A stretch of DNA of 64,000 bases from Planctomycetaceae bacterium (GCA_002722955.1 PBMZ01000083.1:18583-82582); one strand, 5' to 3'; positions 1-10,050 are shown, numbered from the stretch's first letter. Numbers and translations: made by a program. Notes: a model not told the origin generated them from the letters alone.

Positions 1-1
1 G

Positions 2-553
2 GTTCGGATTCGCGACCTGCGAGACGAACTGGCATGGAGTGAGTTTGCGCGGCTGTATACTCCGATGATTTACCGCTTTGCTCGACAGAGCGGATTGCAG
101 GACGCGGACGCTTCCCTAGTCACTCAAGACGTATTGGTCACGGTGGCGCGAACAATTCATCGATTCGAATACAACCGAGAAAGCGGCTCCTTCCGAGGCT
201 GGCTAAAAACGGTGACGCGTTCGCGGTTGGCCGACTTCATGAGAGCGCAAGGAAAGCATATCCGAGGCAGCGGCGACACGGGCGTTCAACAAGTGATCGA
301 GGAGCAGTCGGATTCCGATCACCCCGATCTTTGGGAGCGCGAGTACCGCCGCAGCCTGTTCGAGTGGGCGGGTGAACAAATTCAGTGCGAGGTCGAAGAT
401 CGAACCTGGCAAGCGTTTTGGCGAACATCCGTCGAAGGACAAGAGACGACGGTCGTTGCCGACGCCCTGAAAATGTCGACCGGTGCGATTTATATTGCTC
501 GCAGCCGCGTCTTGGCGCGATTGCGGGAAGAAGTTCGTCGGATCGAGGAATAG
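2..553 (+). CDS. ECF-type RNA polymerase sigma factor, 5'-truncated by window edge
   Basis: Extracytoplasmic-function sigma factor that would direct RNA polymerase to a specific promoter set. The frame is open from base 2, and residues before the first ATG (position 65) already read like sigma region 2 (ELAWSEFARLYTPMIYRFAR). The true start is therefore left of the window. Region 2 continues with RFEYNRESGSFRGWLKTVTRSRLADF, where the F-R-G-W-L block is typical of planctomycete ECF factors. Region 4 is at the end (AFWRTSVEGQETTVVADALKMSTGAIYIARSRVLARLREE), a helix-turn-helix. It is followed after 73 bases by the giant kinase on the same strand, the usual planctomycete ECF/kinase operon, so the kinase probably controls this factor. 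That regulatory link is inference. Confidence 0.9.
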   Translation, partial: VRIRDLRDELAWSEFARLYTPMIYRFARQSGLQDADASLVTQDVLVTVARTIHRFEYNRESGSFRGWLKTVTRSRLADFMRAQGKHIRGSGDTGVQQVIEEQSDSDHPDLWEREYRRSLFEWAGEQIQCEVEDRTWQAFWRTSVEGQETTVVADALKMSTGAIYIARSRVLARLREEVRRIEE

Positions 554-565
554 GACGAGGTCAAA

Positions 566-596
566 GATACCCGGCTTCTCCAAGAAGCCGGGCATC
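566..596. repeat. Palindrome of the GCCGGGCTTC family, copy 1
   Basis: Arms 566-579 and 583-596 pair over 14 bp (one G-T pair) around a 3-base loop. The core is GAAGCCGGGCATC. It lies between the ECF gene and its downstream kinase, so it could attenuate or process the operon transcript. Related copies lie at 7104-7134, 16417-16450 and 25448-25485. Confidence 0.85.
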
Positions 597-626
597 TAGA
601 GCCCCACGCAGTTTTTGGAGAATCCA

Positions 627-3600
627 ATGTCAACTCAGCTAGCATGCCCAGAGCCTGGTGTCATTCGAGATCTGCTTCATGGCGAGTTACCCGAATCAGA
701 ATTCGAAGGTCTTTCCGAACACTTCGATTCCTGTGCGGCCTGCTGCCAACAGTTCGATGCCGAGGCATCCGACCCCGAGTTCTTTACGGATGTCGCCCAG
801 CAGTGCAACGATACGAACGAAATCAAGGCGACGGCGATCGACCGGTTGATGCGAGACATTCCCGATCAGCTCAGCAGCGCCGCCGATCCCGCTTCAGTGG
901 CCGAGTGGTCGATCGATGCTGTTGCCGAGTTCCTCGAGCCGAGCGAAAACCGCGAGCATCTTGGCCGGCTGGGAGCCTACGAAGTCGTCGAGGTCATCGG
1001 TCGTGGTGGCATGGGTGTTGTGCTTAGAGGCATCCACACCCAACTGAATCGAGTCGTCGCGATCAAAGTGCTGGCTCCCGAATACTCGTCGAACCCGAAC
1101 GCTCGCCGACGATTCTTCCGAGAAGCTCAAGCAGCTGCTGCCGTCAGCCACGATCACGTAGTCACGATTCATGCGGTTCATGAGTCGGAGCGTTTGCCGT
1201 ATCTAGTGATGGAATTCGTCGCGGGTGAATCGCTGGATCAATGTGTTCGCCGTGCGGGTGCGTTGTCGCTCGAGCAAATCTTGTGGATCGGACGGCAGAC
1301 GGCACTGGGATTGGCGGCCGCCCACGAAGTTGGTCTTGTCCATCGAGACATGAAGCCTGTCAACATCTTGCTGGAAAACGGAATTCAGCGTGTGCGAATC
1401 ACCGACTTCGGTTTGGCGCGCACAGTCGACGATGTGGCGATCACTCAGTCGGGAACAGTTGCCGGGACACCACTATATATGTCACCCGAACAGGCCAGTG
1501 GTGACACTGTCGATCATCGCTCTGACTTATTCAGTCTTGGCAGCGTGATGTACGCGATGTGTACAGAGCGTCCAGCATTTCGTGCTCAATCAACGATTGC
1601 TGTGATTCGTCGAGTTTGCGACGAGTCACCGCGGGCCATCCGTGAGATCAATCCAAACATTCCTTCTTGGTTGGCCGACATCGTCGACCGAATGATTGCC
1701 AAGCGACCCGATGATAGCTTCCAAGACGCTGCGGAAGTGGCCGCGTTGCTGGGCGAGCACCTTGCCCATTTGCAAGACCCCGAACACGTGCCGCCACCCG
1801 CAAGCGTTGCCGTGAACAACGCCGCGAAGCCCACTTCCCAACCACGGCGATTGCTGTTGTTGCTCGCGTTGGTAGTCGGATTGGTCACGATTGGCGTCAC
1901 GGAAGCGTCGGGCTTTACGAACTTGCGAGAATACTTGGGCGTCATCTTGCGGCTTGAGACGGAAGAGGGGACGCTTGTCGTTCAGATCGAGGACCCGAAT
2001 GTTAAGGTCTCGGTCGACGGAAACGAGATCGTTGTTGACGGTGTCGGAGTCCAAGAACTACGCCTGAAACCCGGCAAGCATCAATGGACAACGAAGCGTA
2101 ACGGCACATCCAGCACTCAGTGGGTCACCATCGAACGCGGCGGAAAGGCGATCGTTCGTGTGCAACAGTTGCCACCGAAAAACGCTAAGCCAAAACCGAC
2201 CGCACCAGGTAGTCCTGGGGGATTGCCAATCATTAGCCCGCGTGCGCCAGAAACATCACCTGGACTACCCGGTACGCCAGGCGCGGCTCCCGTCATACCG
2301 CATCAGCCACATTACGACGGATTGGTGTTTCCCTTGCCAGAGAACATTTCACGGCTTTACAGCGGCCAGCCATTTGAAGGTCCGGACGGCTTGCACAAGT
2401 TCACAGAAGTGCCCTCTTACCTCTGGGGACAACGCTGCGCAACAGCGATCCGAGAAGGTGGCCGTTTGATGTTCAATGTGAAGACCTACGGCCGCAAGCC
2501 TCGCCGACAACGCGTCTGGCTGCTGATTTCTCGCTGGGATGCCAACACAGAGAAGACTCGCGAAATTGGCTTCGCTTTCGACACGCGAGAGTCGTTGATG
2601 GAAAAAGGATGGAAGCCCTCCGCGACGCTCGTCAGTGAAAACATCAAGACAAAGCAACGTCAAAAGTGGTCGGTCATGTATCAAGACGTCGATCCTAATC
2701 GAGGTTTAGTCATCCATACGCACTCGACTGTCACACCGATGGTCGTGTGGGGTTCTGTCGACATGAACGGTGTTGTTGTCGACGCTCAATGGGATCAACA
2801 CGTCGAAACGTTTAAGAAGGGGGCAACCGTTCCGCTGGGCAACGGACATCATGTCTTCAACGAGATTCCCGGTTACCTTGACGGGCTGCTCTACACGAAG
2901 CGAAACGGATATCAAGGTATCACGCACTTTAGCGTCAAGTATCCGCAACGTGTCTTCGTGGCTCTGTATGATTGGCGTCACATGTACGACGGAAACTCGT
3001 CAGGCGATTGGCACAGAGAATTGGTCACCAAAGAAGACATGACCAAGCTCGGCTGGAAAGAGGTCGCCGTGCTGAAGGCGAATCACTCGGACTCGAAACA
3101 AGAGGGCAAGAATTGGCACCTCTACATGCGAGATTGCAAAGGCGGCGACACTTTCGCACTTCGCAACCACAAGTATCAAGCCCCGATAGTGTTCGGATCG
3201 CCTGAGCGAAAAAGGCAGACACCAATGCCAATCGATATTGGTGCCCCCGCGACCAGCTCGAAGCCTCCCCAGCTAACGACACCCATCGTCTCCGGTGCGA
3301 AGCCCAAAGCCAAGCCAAACGTGATCGAGTTGCCACGCCAAGACGCAAAAACCCAAGTCGGCCCAACGTACAAAGAGTCCAAGATACTCAGCGCCGGTGG
3401 CGACTTGACCGAATTGGTTGACCTTCACTCTTTGTATGTGTTGCTTCGAGATGGTCGACACCGGCACCCAAAAGTTCGTCCTGGCGGCAATGACTATTTG
3501 ATTGGCCAGATCAACGAACCGGTGAGTGAACGCAATCCCTTACAAAACCAAGGTGGCGATATCGAAGTCAGTGGTTTTCAACGAACTGGAAATCGAGTCA

Positions 3601-5063
3601 CGGTTAAGCTGCGGCGATCGAAAACTGGAGAACCTACCACGCAAGGGTTTTCGGCGTTCTTTCGAATTCCGATTCCGCCACTTCCACCTGGCAATTACGA
3701 GGTCGATGCATCGTTTGAGAACAGCGACATACACGCCAAGGGAACCTTCCGCATCGTCCCGTCCGATCCAATTGGCCAGGAATTGAAGTCGCTCGCCATC
3801 GAGGCGATTTTTAGTAAGCCGACTTTACAGAAGCCAGATAACGTCGCTCGCAACACGCAAGTTGCAGGAATTGATCTTGGAATGTTGTTGACGCGAACAG
3901 CTCAAATGGCAGACCTGAAGTCATTTCCTACTGAGTTAAAACTGAAGAGAGACTACGTCTCGATGTTGAGCGAAAAGAGAAAGATATGGGCCTTGTGTGC
4001 GCTCTTGAACCAACGTGACATGCCGACCCGCATGGATGCATTGACCGCCTTGGTGAAGATCGGTGATCACAACATCGTTCCCGTCTTACTTGCTTTGGCG
4101 AAGCAAAAGAGTCACCTGGGTGACCCGGAGCTCGTTTCGGCCTTCCTGGCATTGGCAAAGGAAAAGAGATTCTTTTCCGAGCCTTTCATCAACTTGAAGA
4201 AGCAACAGCCATTGGGTGATCAGTTATTGTTTCGGTTTCTCTTGATCCGATCATTGACGGAACTGACGGGCGTTAAACTAATCGAAGATTCGCTGTTCAA
4301 ACAGATCGAGACCAAGTCCAAAGTCAAGAAGGGTGAGATTCTGAACATCAATCAGAATGAGGAACTCCTCAACTTGGTGGCGAAACCGATATCGCTCAAG
4401 CCGATCGACGAATGGTTGCGCACGGTTTACCTTGCCGACACGCAAACCCAAGCGGCCATTCCGTACCCGGATGATGCAGTCACAGGCTTGATGGGACGGA
4501 TTGTCGCTGATGCAAAAGATACGGGACATATTATCCATTACCCGCACGCGACCTTCTTCGAGCACAGTGAGCTTCCTGAGTCAGTGCTCAACAGCAATAG
4601 CTTCTCGATTGCTTTGGATGGATACATCGATGTCCCGCAAGACATGACGGTTCATCTTTGGCAAGCCGGCGGCGGAGTCAGCGGAGACGTCAATTGGCTC
4701 TATGTCGATGGCACGGAAGTCTGCGTCACCGGTGATGATCGCGGCAAGAACTTCTCGGGCGAGCTCCATTTGCTCAAGGGCTTACACCAAGTCCGCTGGG
4801 TTTTAACTGGTGGCACATTCCGAACGAACATCCTGGCATTTGTCGATCCCAAGAATGGCAAGCTTCTGCAAATGATCAACAAGGGCCAAGCCGTCACGCG
4901 CCGTGCGGACAATGACAAGCTGATCGAGATCAAACCTGGAGCCACCGGCTGGCCAATCCGCGAAAACTGGTTGCCACCCATCGTCGATGAGGTGAATCCT
5001 CGAAACGCCAAGGCAAAGAAAGAAGCGGCAAAGAAAGAAGAGCCTGCCAAGGCGGGGTTTTGA
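627..5063 (+). CDS. Giant Ser/Thr protein kinase with zinc-finger-like N-terminus and duplicated C-terminal domain
   Basis: Membrane-anchored eukaryotic-type kinase of 1478 aa. ATG 627 is chosen because TTGGAG at 615-620 makes a ribosome site six bases before it; the in-frame TTG at 615 is part of that site. Residues 1-45 carry an anti-sigma-like HxxxCxxC motif (HFDSCAACC). The kinase domain spans about residues 115-390, with glycine loop GRGGMG from residue 125, catalytic Lys147, HRDMKPVN (Asp241) and DFG at 260-262. A single membrane segment lies at about 409-430, followed by a PEGA-like stretch and a Pro-rich linker. Two similar domains follow (about 562-712 and 713-860, each with a charged x-K-x-GW-K segment and ending V-V/F-G-S). 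A long C-terminal region of unknown function has Lys/Ala/Glu-rich ends. It is probably co-transcribed with the upstream ECF gene and may act as its anti-sigma/kinase partner. Kinase function is clear; the ligand is unknown. Confidence 0.93.
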   Translation: MSTQLACPEPGVIRDLLHGELPESEFEGLSEHFDSCAACCQQFDAEASDPEFFTDVAQQCNDTNEIKATAIDRLMRDIPDQLSSAADPASVAEWSIDAVAEFLEPSENREHLGRLGAYEVVEVIGRGGMGVVLRGIHTQLNRVVAIKVLAPEYSSNPNARRRFFREAQAAAAVSHDHVVTIHAVHESERLPYLVMEFVAGESLDQCVRRAGALSLEQILWIGRQTALGLAAAHEVGLVHRDMKPVNILLENGIQRVRITDFGLARTVDDVAITQSGTVAGTPLYMSPEQASGDTVDHRSDLFSLGSVMYAMCTERPAFRAQSTIAVIRRVCDESPRAIREINPNIPSWLADIVDRMIAKRPDDSFQDAAEVAALLGEHLAHLQDPEHVPPPASVAVNNAAKPTSQPRRLLLLLALVVGLVTIGVTEASGFTNLREYLGVILRLETEEGTLVVQIEDPNVKVSVDGNEIVVDGVGVQELRLKPGKHQWTTKRNGTSSTQWVTIERGGKAIVRVQQLPPKNAKPKPTAPGSPGGLPIISPRAPETSPGLPGTPGAAPVIPHQPHYDGLVFPLPENISRLYSGQPFEGPDGLHKFTEVPSYLWGQRCATAIREGGRLMFNVKTYGRKPRRQRVWLLISRWDANTEKTREIGFAFDTRESLMEKGWKPSATLVSENIKTKQRQKWSVMYQDVDPNRGLVIHTHSTVTPMVVWGSVDMNGVVVDAQWDQHVETFKKGATVPLGNGHHVFNEIPGYLDGLLYTKRNGYQGITHFSVKYPQRVFVALYDWRHMYDGNSSGDWHRELVTKEDMTKLGWKEVAVLKANHSDSKQEGKNWHLYMRDCKGGDTFALRNHKYQAPIVFGSPERKRQTPMPIDIGAPATSSKPPQLTTPIVSGAKPKAKPNVIELPRQDAKTQVGPTYKESKILSAGGDLTELVDLHSLYVLLRDGRHRHPKVRPGGNDYLIGQINEPVSERNPLQNQGGDIEVSGFQRTGNRVTVKLRRSKTGEPTTQGFSAFFRIPIPPLPPGNYEVDASFENSDIHAKGTFRIVPSDPIGQELKSLAIEAIFSKPTLQKPDNVARNTQVAGIDLGMLLTRTAQMADLKSFPTELKLKRDYVSMLSEKRKIWALCALLNQRDMPTRMDALTALVKIGDHNIVPVLLALAKQKSHLGDPELVSAFLALAKEKRFFSEPFINLKKQQPLGDQLLFRFLLIRSLTELTGVKLIEDSLFKQIETKSKVKKGEILNINQNEELLNLVAKPISLKPIDEWLRTVYLADTQTQAAIPYPDDAVTGLMGRIVADAKDTGHIIHYPHATFFEHSELPESVLNSNSFSIALDGYIDVPQDMTVHLWQAGGGVSGDVNWLYVDGTEVCVTGDDRGKNFSGELHLLKGLHQVRWVLTGGTFRTNILAFVDPKNGKLLQMINKGQAVTRRADNDKLIEIKPGATGWPIRENWLPPIVDEVNPRNAKAKKEAAKKEEPAKAGF

Positions 5064-5070
5064 TGTTTTT

Positions 5071-5160
5071 GAATAGCGATTGATGATTGGCGATTTTTGA
5101 ATTCGAAGTAAGAAAGCAGCGTACCTGACTTCGAAAATCAAAAATCATCAATCGCTATTC
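5071..5160. terminator. Long imperfect palindrome between convergent genes
   Basis: Arms 5071-5109 and 5128-5160 are complementary. The outer 18 bases (GAATAGCGATTGATGATT) match perfectly; the inner parts match with small gaps and end in CGAAGT/ACTTCG. It fills nearly all the space between the kinase end (5063) and the oxidoreductase end (5166), consistent with a two-way terminator. The arms have the look of a dispersed intergenic repeat. Confidence 0.75.
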
Positions 5161-5165
5161 CACCG

Positions 5166-6212
5166 CTAACTCAACACAATCGTCTTCTTCCTCCGAGACG
5201 ATTCCAACATCGACAACACCGCTTCAACACCAGCTCGACCGTCCGCCGCGCGTCCCTCGCCGCCGTCTTCGCCGTTGATGGTGTTGACGAAGGCTTGCAC
5301 TTGATCGCAGTACGCGCCCATGCGATTCATCGAGAATGCGGCATTCGAATCATCGTGCCCGACGGGTGGTTGTTGAAAGATGACCTCCCACTTGTCATCG
5401 CGGCCGACTTGTAATTTGTCATAAGGATCCAAGTCGATGATTCCTTCGTCGCCCATAAATCGAAAACGAAACGCTTCGCCGCCAAAGCCTGGTGATGGCA
5501 ACACACTAGACGACCAATAAGAGACCATGGCGCCGTTCGTCATCGATAGCAGTGCCATCGTTGTATTCTCGTTGGGATTCTCTTCTCGAAACGTTCCACT
5601 GTTCGCGGCGATGGTGGCCAGTTCGGCACCGATCCACCAACGGCACAGATCAATGTTGTGCGGGGCGCTGTTGATGAGGTGAGCGATGCTGCGAGGATCT
5701 TTCCACCAACCCCAATCACCGCCGAAGCCTTCGTCATCGCGCATCGCGGTGATATCGAATAGTGCCGACATTTCGACGCAGCGGATTTCTCCGATCGTGC
5801 CTGATTGAATCAAATCACGCGTTCGATAATTCGATTCTCGAAAGCGTTGGTGATAACCGACGGACAAAACCAAACCGCGACTCTCGAAAGCTTCGATCAT
5901 TTTGTCGCAGTCTTCCATCGTTGTCGCCATCGGCTTTTCGACAAGCACATGCTTGCCCGTTTCCGCGGCCTGAAGAGCCTCGTCGCAATGACAATAGTGC
6001 GGCGTCGCAATGATGATGGCGTCAATGTCGTCACGGTCGATCAACGCTCGCGGATCGGATTCGCAGTCGATGTCGTAATCGGCAGCAAGCTTCTCGGCTC
6101 GACTCCCACCAGCGACAGCAACAATTTCCGTCGAATCCAAACGAGCCGCCGCATCAACATGAGTTCGACCCATAAACCCTGATCCCGTGACACCGATTCG
6201 AATTGTCGTCAT
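5166..6212 (-). CDS. Gfo/Idh/MocA family NAD(P)-dependent oxidoreductase
   Basis: Cytosolic oxidoreductase of 348 aa, the usual length for the family, which acts on sugars, inositols or related polyols. The N-terminal Rossmann fold starts with GVTGSGFMGRTH. The family EKP motif is in HVLVEKPMATT (about residue 92). The substrate-side helix contains SAPHNIDLCRWW, with the His-x-x-Asp expected in the active site. The start ATG at 6212 is preceded by GAGGT. It is divergent from the SDR gene across 104 bases, so the two may share a control region and handle related sugars. The substrate cannot be assigned from sequence. Confidence 0.92.
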   Translation of the reverse strand: MTTIRIGVTGSGFMGRTHVDAAARLDSTEIVAVAGGSRAEKLAADYDIDCESDPRALIDRDDIDAIIIATPHYCHCDEALQAAETGKHVLVEKPMATTMEDCDKMIEAFESRGLVLSVGYHQRFRESNYRTRDLIQSGTIGEIRCVEMSALFDITAMRDDEGFGGDWGWWKDPRSIAHLINSAPHNIDLCRWWIGAELATIAANSGTFREENPNENTTMALLSMTNGAMVSYWSSSVLPSPGFGGEAFRFRFMGDEGIIDLDPYDKLQVGRDDKWEVIFQQPPVGHDDSNAAFSMNRMGAYCDQVQAFVNTINGEDGGEGRAADGRAGVEAVLSMLESSRRKKTIVLS

Positions 6213-6316
6213 GCTAGACCTCGATTTGATTCATGTTGATTTAACAGGGATTGGATTCCGTTTGTGATCCTCAAAACGAAATCCTCAACCCATCGAATAA
6301 GCAAAAGGAAAGCAAA

Positions 6317-7054
6317 ATGCAACTCGAAGGACAAGTGGCGCTGATCACTGGCGGCGGGCGCGGAATCGGCAAGGCAATGGCACTGGCGTACGCTCAAGCG
6401 GGAGCTGACGTAATCGTCGTCGCTCGTCGAACCGACGAGATCGACGCGGTCGCCCAAGCCATCAACGATCTCGGACGTCAAGGCGTTGCGATCACATGCG
6501 ATGTCGCTGACAGAGGCGCTTGCGAAACAGTCATCCAAAAAGTGAGCGACCGATTTGGGCAACTTGATATTCTTGTCAACAACGCCGGTGGTGGGCTTGA
6601 GCGAAAACCGGTTGGCGAGGACAACGCCGAGACTTGGAAGGCCGTCATCGACATCAATCTGCTGGGAACATACTACTTTTCCCGAGATGCACTGCCGCTG
6701 CTCCGACAGTCAGAAGCTGGCAAGATTATCAACATCGGGTCGGGCATGGGCCATGAAGCTCGCCCCAACAATAGTTCGTACAACTGTGCAAAGGCGGCTG
6801 TCTGGATGCTGACGCGTTGCATGTCGTTGGAACTTTGGGACGACGGCATCACCGTCAATGAAATCATTCCGGGGCCCGTCTATACCGAGTTGACCGAAGA
6901 CATTTTCGAACAAGGCAAAACACACCCTGCTATTCCCAGCGAGTGGGTGAAGGACCCCGACGACTTGATCCCGATCGCAATGTTCTTGGCAACTCAAGCG
7001 GCCAATGGTCCAACCGGGCAGTCGTTCAGTTTGGCTCGCCGACCAGTTTGTTGA
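6317..7054 (+). CDS. Short-chain dehydrogenase/reductase (SDR)
   Basis: Classical SDR of 245 aa that would oxidise or reduce an alcohol/ketone with NAD(P). Visible motifs are the cofactor loop TGGGRGIG near the N-terminus, NNAGG, the catalytic Ser in the IGSGMG segment and the catalytic pair Tyr155/Lys159 in SSYNCAK. ATG 6317 is preferred over an in-frame TTG at 6251 because AAAGGA lies just before it and homology begins at MQLEGQVALITGG. The C-terminal GQSFSLARRP is usual for the family. It is divergent from the Gfo/Idh/MocA gene. Substrate unknown. Confidence 0.92.
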   Translation: MQLEGQVALITGGGRGIGKAMALAYAQAGADVIVVARRTDEIDAVAQAINDLGRQGVAITCDVADRGACETVIQKVSDRFGQLDILVNNAGGGLERKPVGEDNAETWKAVIDINLLGTYYFSRDALPLLRQSEAGKIINIGSGMGHEARPNNSSYNCAKAAVWMLTRCMSLELWDDGITVNEIIPGPVYTELTEDIFEQGKTHPAIPSEWVKDPDDLIPIAMFLATQAANGPTGQSFSLARRPVC

Positions 7055-7103
7055 CGGTGACACTTCGAGCCCGCTGCTTGATCCGCTAAAATGCGGCTGC
7101 AAA

Positions 7104-7134
7104 GAAGCCCGGATTTTTCAAAAAGCCGGGCTTC
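7104..7134. repeat. Palindrome of the GCCGGGCTTC family, copy 2
   Basis: GAAGCCCGG (7104-7112) pairs with CCGGGCTTC (7126-7134). The stem extends through a TTTTT/AAAAA segment, so the whole unit folds on itself. It lies between the SDR stop (7054) and the WD40 start (7163) and could terminate the SDR transcript. Confidence 0.8.
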
Positions 7135-7162
7135 CAAAACCACACTTAGGGAGGCCGAAGTC

Positions 7163-9913
7163 ATGCTGCAACGATTCGCATTTGCTGCTATCGCAATCAC
7201 GTTGTCATTTGGATTGAGCACGAAGGATCAAAGCTTATTGGCGCAAGAGCATCAACAGCTCGTCGGTCATACCGAGAAGGTCTACGACGTCGCCTTCACT
7301 CCCGATGGCAAATGGATTGTGACGGCTAGCTTCGATCAAACTCTGCGGCTATGGGACACCGCGACCCGCAAGACAGCTCGCACGATGAGCGGTCACACTG
7401 GCTTAGTCCTTTGCGTCGATGTCTCTCCCGATGGAAAGTTGATCGCGTCCGGATCTCTCGACAAAACAATCAAGTTCTGGGACGTCCCCCGAAACACGCC
7501 GACGGGTGATTTTACCGGCCATCAAGGTGTCGTTCATGCGAGTGTTTTGAACAAGGATGGCAGCCTGACCGCAACCGCTGGTGCTGACAAGATCATCCGC
7601 GTGTGGACCACCGCCGATCACAAGCAGCAACGAGAGATCGCGGGCAACACGTCAGCCGTCACAAGTCTAGATTTACGCCGCGACGACGCAACGATCATCT
7701 CGGGAGATCAAACAGGCTTGGTCCGCTATTTCAAATTCGACGACGGAACGGCTCAAGGAGTCGTTGGTGCTCACGATGGCGAGGTGACTCGCGTTCTATT
7801 CACGCCGAACAACAGCCTTGTCCTGACTGCTGGTGCGGACGGAATGGTGAAACGCTGGCCGAACGCACTTCCTGCCGCCGTGATCGCACCGACTCACGAC
7901 GCGCCGGTTTTGGCGATGAGTTTGAATCCGAACGGCAGCACTGTCGTCACAGCGGCGGCTGACAAAACCGTACGAATTTGGAATCGCAGCAACGGCAGCA
8001 AGAGTCGCGACCTGGAAACGCATCCGGCCGAAGTCCGAGCGGTTGTCTATAGCTCGAACGGATCGCGAATCGTGACCGGCTGCAATGACAAGATTGCTCG
8101 CATCTTTGACAGCGCCGGCAAGAAACTGCTCGAACTAGCGGCCTTGCCCGAGGCTATTACCGCTGTCGCCATGACTGCGAACACTCAAAGCGTCGCCGTG
8201 GCCGACAGCAAGGGAACTTTGAAAGTCTTCAAGGCTGCGGATGGTGCCGAACAATTGACGATCTCCGGGCACACTGGAGCGATCCACGCGCTAAACTACG
8301 CACCAAATTCCGCGTCTCTAGTAAGTTGCAGCGCCGACAAGACGCTACGGGTTTGGAATGCCGCCGATGGCAAGGAAGCTCGCAAAATCGATTTGCCGTC
8401 TGTGCCGCGATCGCTGGCGATCTCTGCCAATAGCACACAAGTTGCCATTGGCCTTGAGGACTCGACCATTCAGCTGCTGACACTGGCTGACGGCAAGGTT
8501 GTGAAAACTCTGAAAGCACACAAAGGTCCCGTCACCGGCCTCACCTTTAGCCGAGATCAGAAGCGGCTGGTTTCTGGAAGCGACGACTCGACCGTCCGCG
8601 TTTGGGACTTGGCTTTGGACCGCACGATTCAGTATTTCGTTCATCACACAGGCCCAGTTGCCGGCGTGGGACTTCACACTGACAACAAGACCGTCGTCTC
8701 CGCCGGTCATGACAAAAACCTTGTTGTCGACGCGGTGTCGGCCACATTTGCACACGTCGCGGACGCGACACGGGTCAACGATCTCGCGATTTCTGGCAAC
8801 AGTGCTTTCTACGCCACTGCTGGCAACGATGGTGCGGTTAAGCTTTGGAGCCCCAGTAGCGGAACGCCAGTTCGAGCATTCGAGGGCCACCAAGGGCCCG
8901 TGCATTGTGTGGCCATTAGCGCTGACAGTCGCCAAGTGGCCGCTGGCGGCAGTGATAAATCGCTGCTGCTCTGGAATCTCAACAGCGCTCAGCTTCAGTA
9001 TCGAATTCCCACACAATCTGAAATCGTGGCCGCGTCCTACAGTTTGGATAGCAAGAAGCTAGTTGTCGCCGGCAAAGACAACGTGCTGCTGAGCTACGAT
9101 CCCACGCCACCTAACCCACAACCCGCCGAAGCGCCATCAAAGGATGCCGCACAATCATTGAACGGCCACGGCGGTGAAATCACTGACATCCGATTCGCCG
9201 CCGATCACCAAACAGTGGTGACAGCAGGTGCCGATGGTGCGAAAAGCTGGACCGTCGCCTCGGCCACTTTCTTATCCAACTTGACTGGCCATTCGACACA
9301 AGTGTACTCGGTCAGTTTCAGTCCTGATGGTAAGCGATTGGTGTCATCATCCAGTGATAAAACTGTGCGTCTCTGGGATGTTGAAGCGAAGAAGGCTATC
9401 AAGACCGTGAGCACACAAGCGGCTGGAGTCTACGCAGCCACATTTACGCCTGACGGGAAGGCCTTGGCAATTGCTGGCGAAGACAAATCCGTGCGGCTGA
9501 TCAACGTGGAAACAGGGGCCGAGATCCGCAAATTCAACGGCCCAGAGTTCTCGGTCTACAGCATCGCTGTTAGCCAAGATGGAAAGCAGATCGCTGCCGC
9601 AGGCGTCGGCTTAGGGGACAGCCGAAACGTCTTCATCTGGAACATTGGCACTCCCGATCCGGCACAAACTTTTGTTGGACACAAGGACGATGTTTATCGC
9701 GTCTCGTTCAACAGCCGAGGCAACCGTTTGATGTCAATCGGCTATTCTGGAACAGTCAACATCTGGGATGTTGACAGCGGCAACTCGATCTTCAAATCGA
9801 ATTTGCCGGTGATCTCTTACGCCGGTTCTTATTCGACGGACGGCTCCAAACTGGCGGTAACCGCCGACGACGGCAAGACGTATTTGATCGAATTACCCGA
9901 AGCTGCACGCTAA
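7163..9913 (+). CDS. Secreted WD40-repeat beta-propeller protein
   Basis: Protein of 916 aa built almost wholly of WD40 repeats. I count about fifteen units with the pattern GH-V-x-F-S-DG-x-S-x-D-T-x-W, the clearest being HTEKVYDVAFTPDGKWIVTA and LTGHSTQVYSVSFSPDGKRL. That is enough for two seven-bladed propellers. The start at ATG 7163 follows AGGGAGG (7147-7154) and gives a signal peptide (MLQRFAFAAIAITLSFGL), so export is expected. An upstream in-frame start at 7091 would pass through the palindrome and is not supported. WD40 propellers are binding scaffolds. In planctomycetes they often accompany or are fused to cytochrome-like DUF1549 proteins; here the gene stands alone. Ligand unknown. 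Confidence 0.93.
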   Translation: MLQRFAFAAIAITLSFGLSTKDQSLLAQEHQQLVGHTEKVYDVAFTPDGKWIVTASFDQTLRLWDTATRKTARTMSGHTGLVLCVDVSPDGKLIASGSLDKTIKFWDVPRNTPTGDFTGHQGVVHASVLNKDGSLTATAGADKIIRVWTTADHKQQREIAGNTSAVTSLDLRRDDATIISGDQTGLVRYFKFDDGTAQGVVGAHDGEVTRVLFTPNNSLVLTAGADGMVKRWPNALPAAVIAPTHDAPVLAMSLNPNGSTVVTAAADKTVRIWNRSNGSKSRDLETHPAEVRAVVYSSNGSRIVTGCNDKIARIFDSAGKKLLELAALPEAITAVAMTANTQSVAVADSKGTLKVFKAADGAEQLTISGHTGAIHALNYAPNSASLVSCSADKTLRVWNAADGKEARKIDLPSVPRSLAISANSTQVAIGLEDSTIQLLTLADGKVVKTLKAHKGPVTGLTFSRDQKRLVSGSDDSTVRVWDLALDRTIQYFVHHTGPVAGVGLHTDNKTVVSAGHDKNLVVDAVSATFAHVADATRVNDLAISGNSAFYATAGNDGAVKLWSPSSGTPVRAFEGHQGPVHCVAISADSRQVAAGGSDKSLLLWNLNSAQLQYRIPTQSEIVAASYSLDSKKLVVAGKDNVLLSYDPTPPNPQPAEAPSKDAAQSLNGHGGEITDIRFAADHQTVVTAGADGAKSWTVASATFLSNLTGHSTQVYSVSFSPDGKRLVSSSSDKTVRLWDVEAKKAIKTVSTQAAGVYAATFTPDGKALAIAGEDKSVRLINVETGAEIRKFNGPEFSVYSIAVSQDGKQIAAAGVGLGDSRNVFIWNIGTPDPAQTFVGHKDDVYRVSFNSRGNRLMSIGYSGTVNIWDVDSGNSIFKSNLPVISYAGSYSTDGSKLAVTADDGKTYLIELPEAAR

Positions 9914-10050
9914 TCTGCGCAACCCGATTCTTCAGAAATTGCCGAAATGTACACTCTATGTACTGCTGTATCTTTCAGGCTTAAAGGCGACGTGGGGCTT
10001 TTGCCGCATTTCTCTGAAGGTTGCACTCTGCGGAAAGCCGCATTTCGTAG

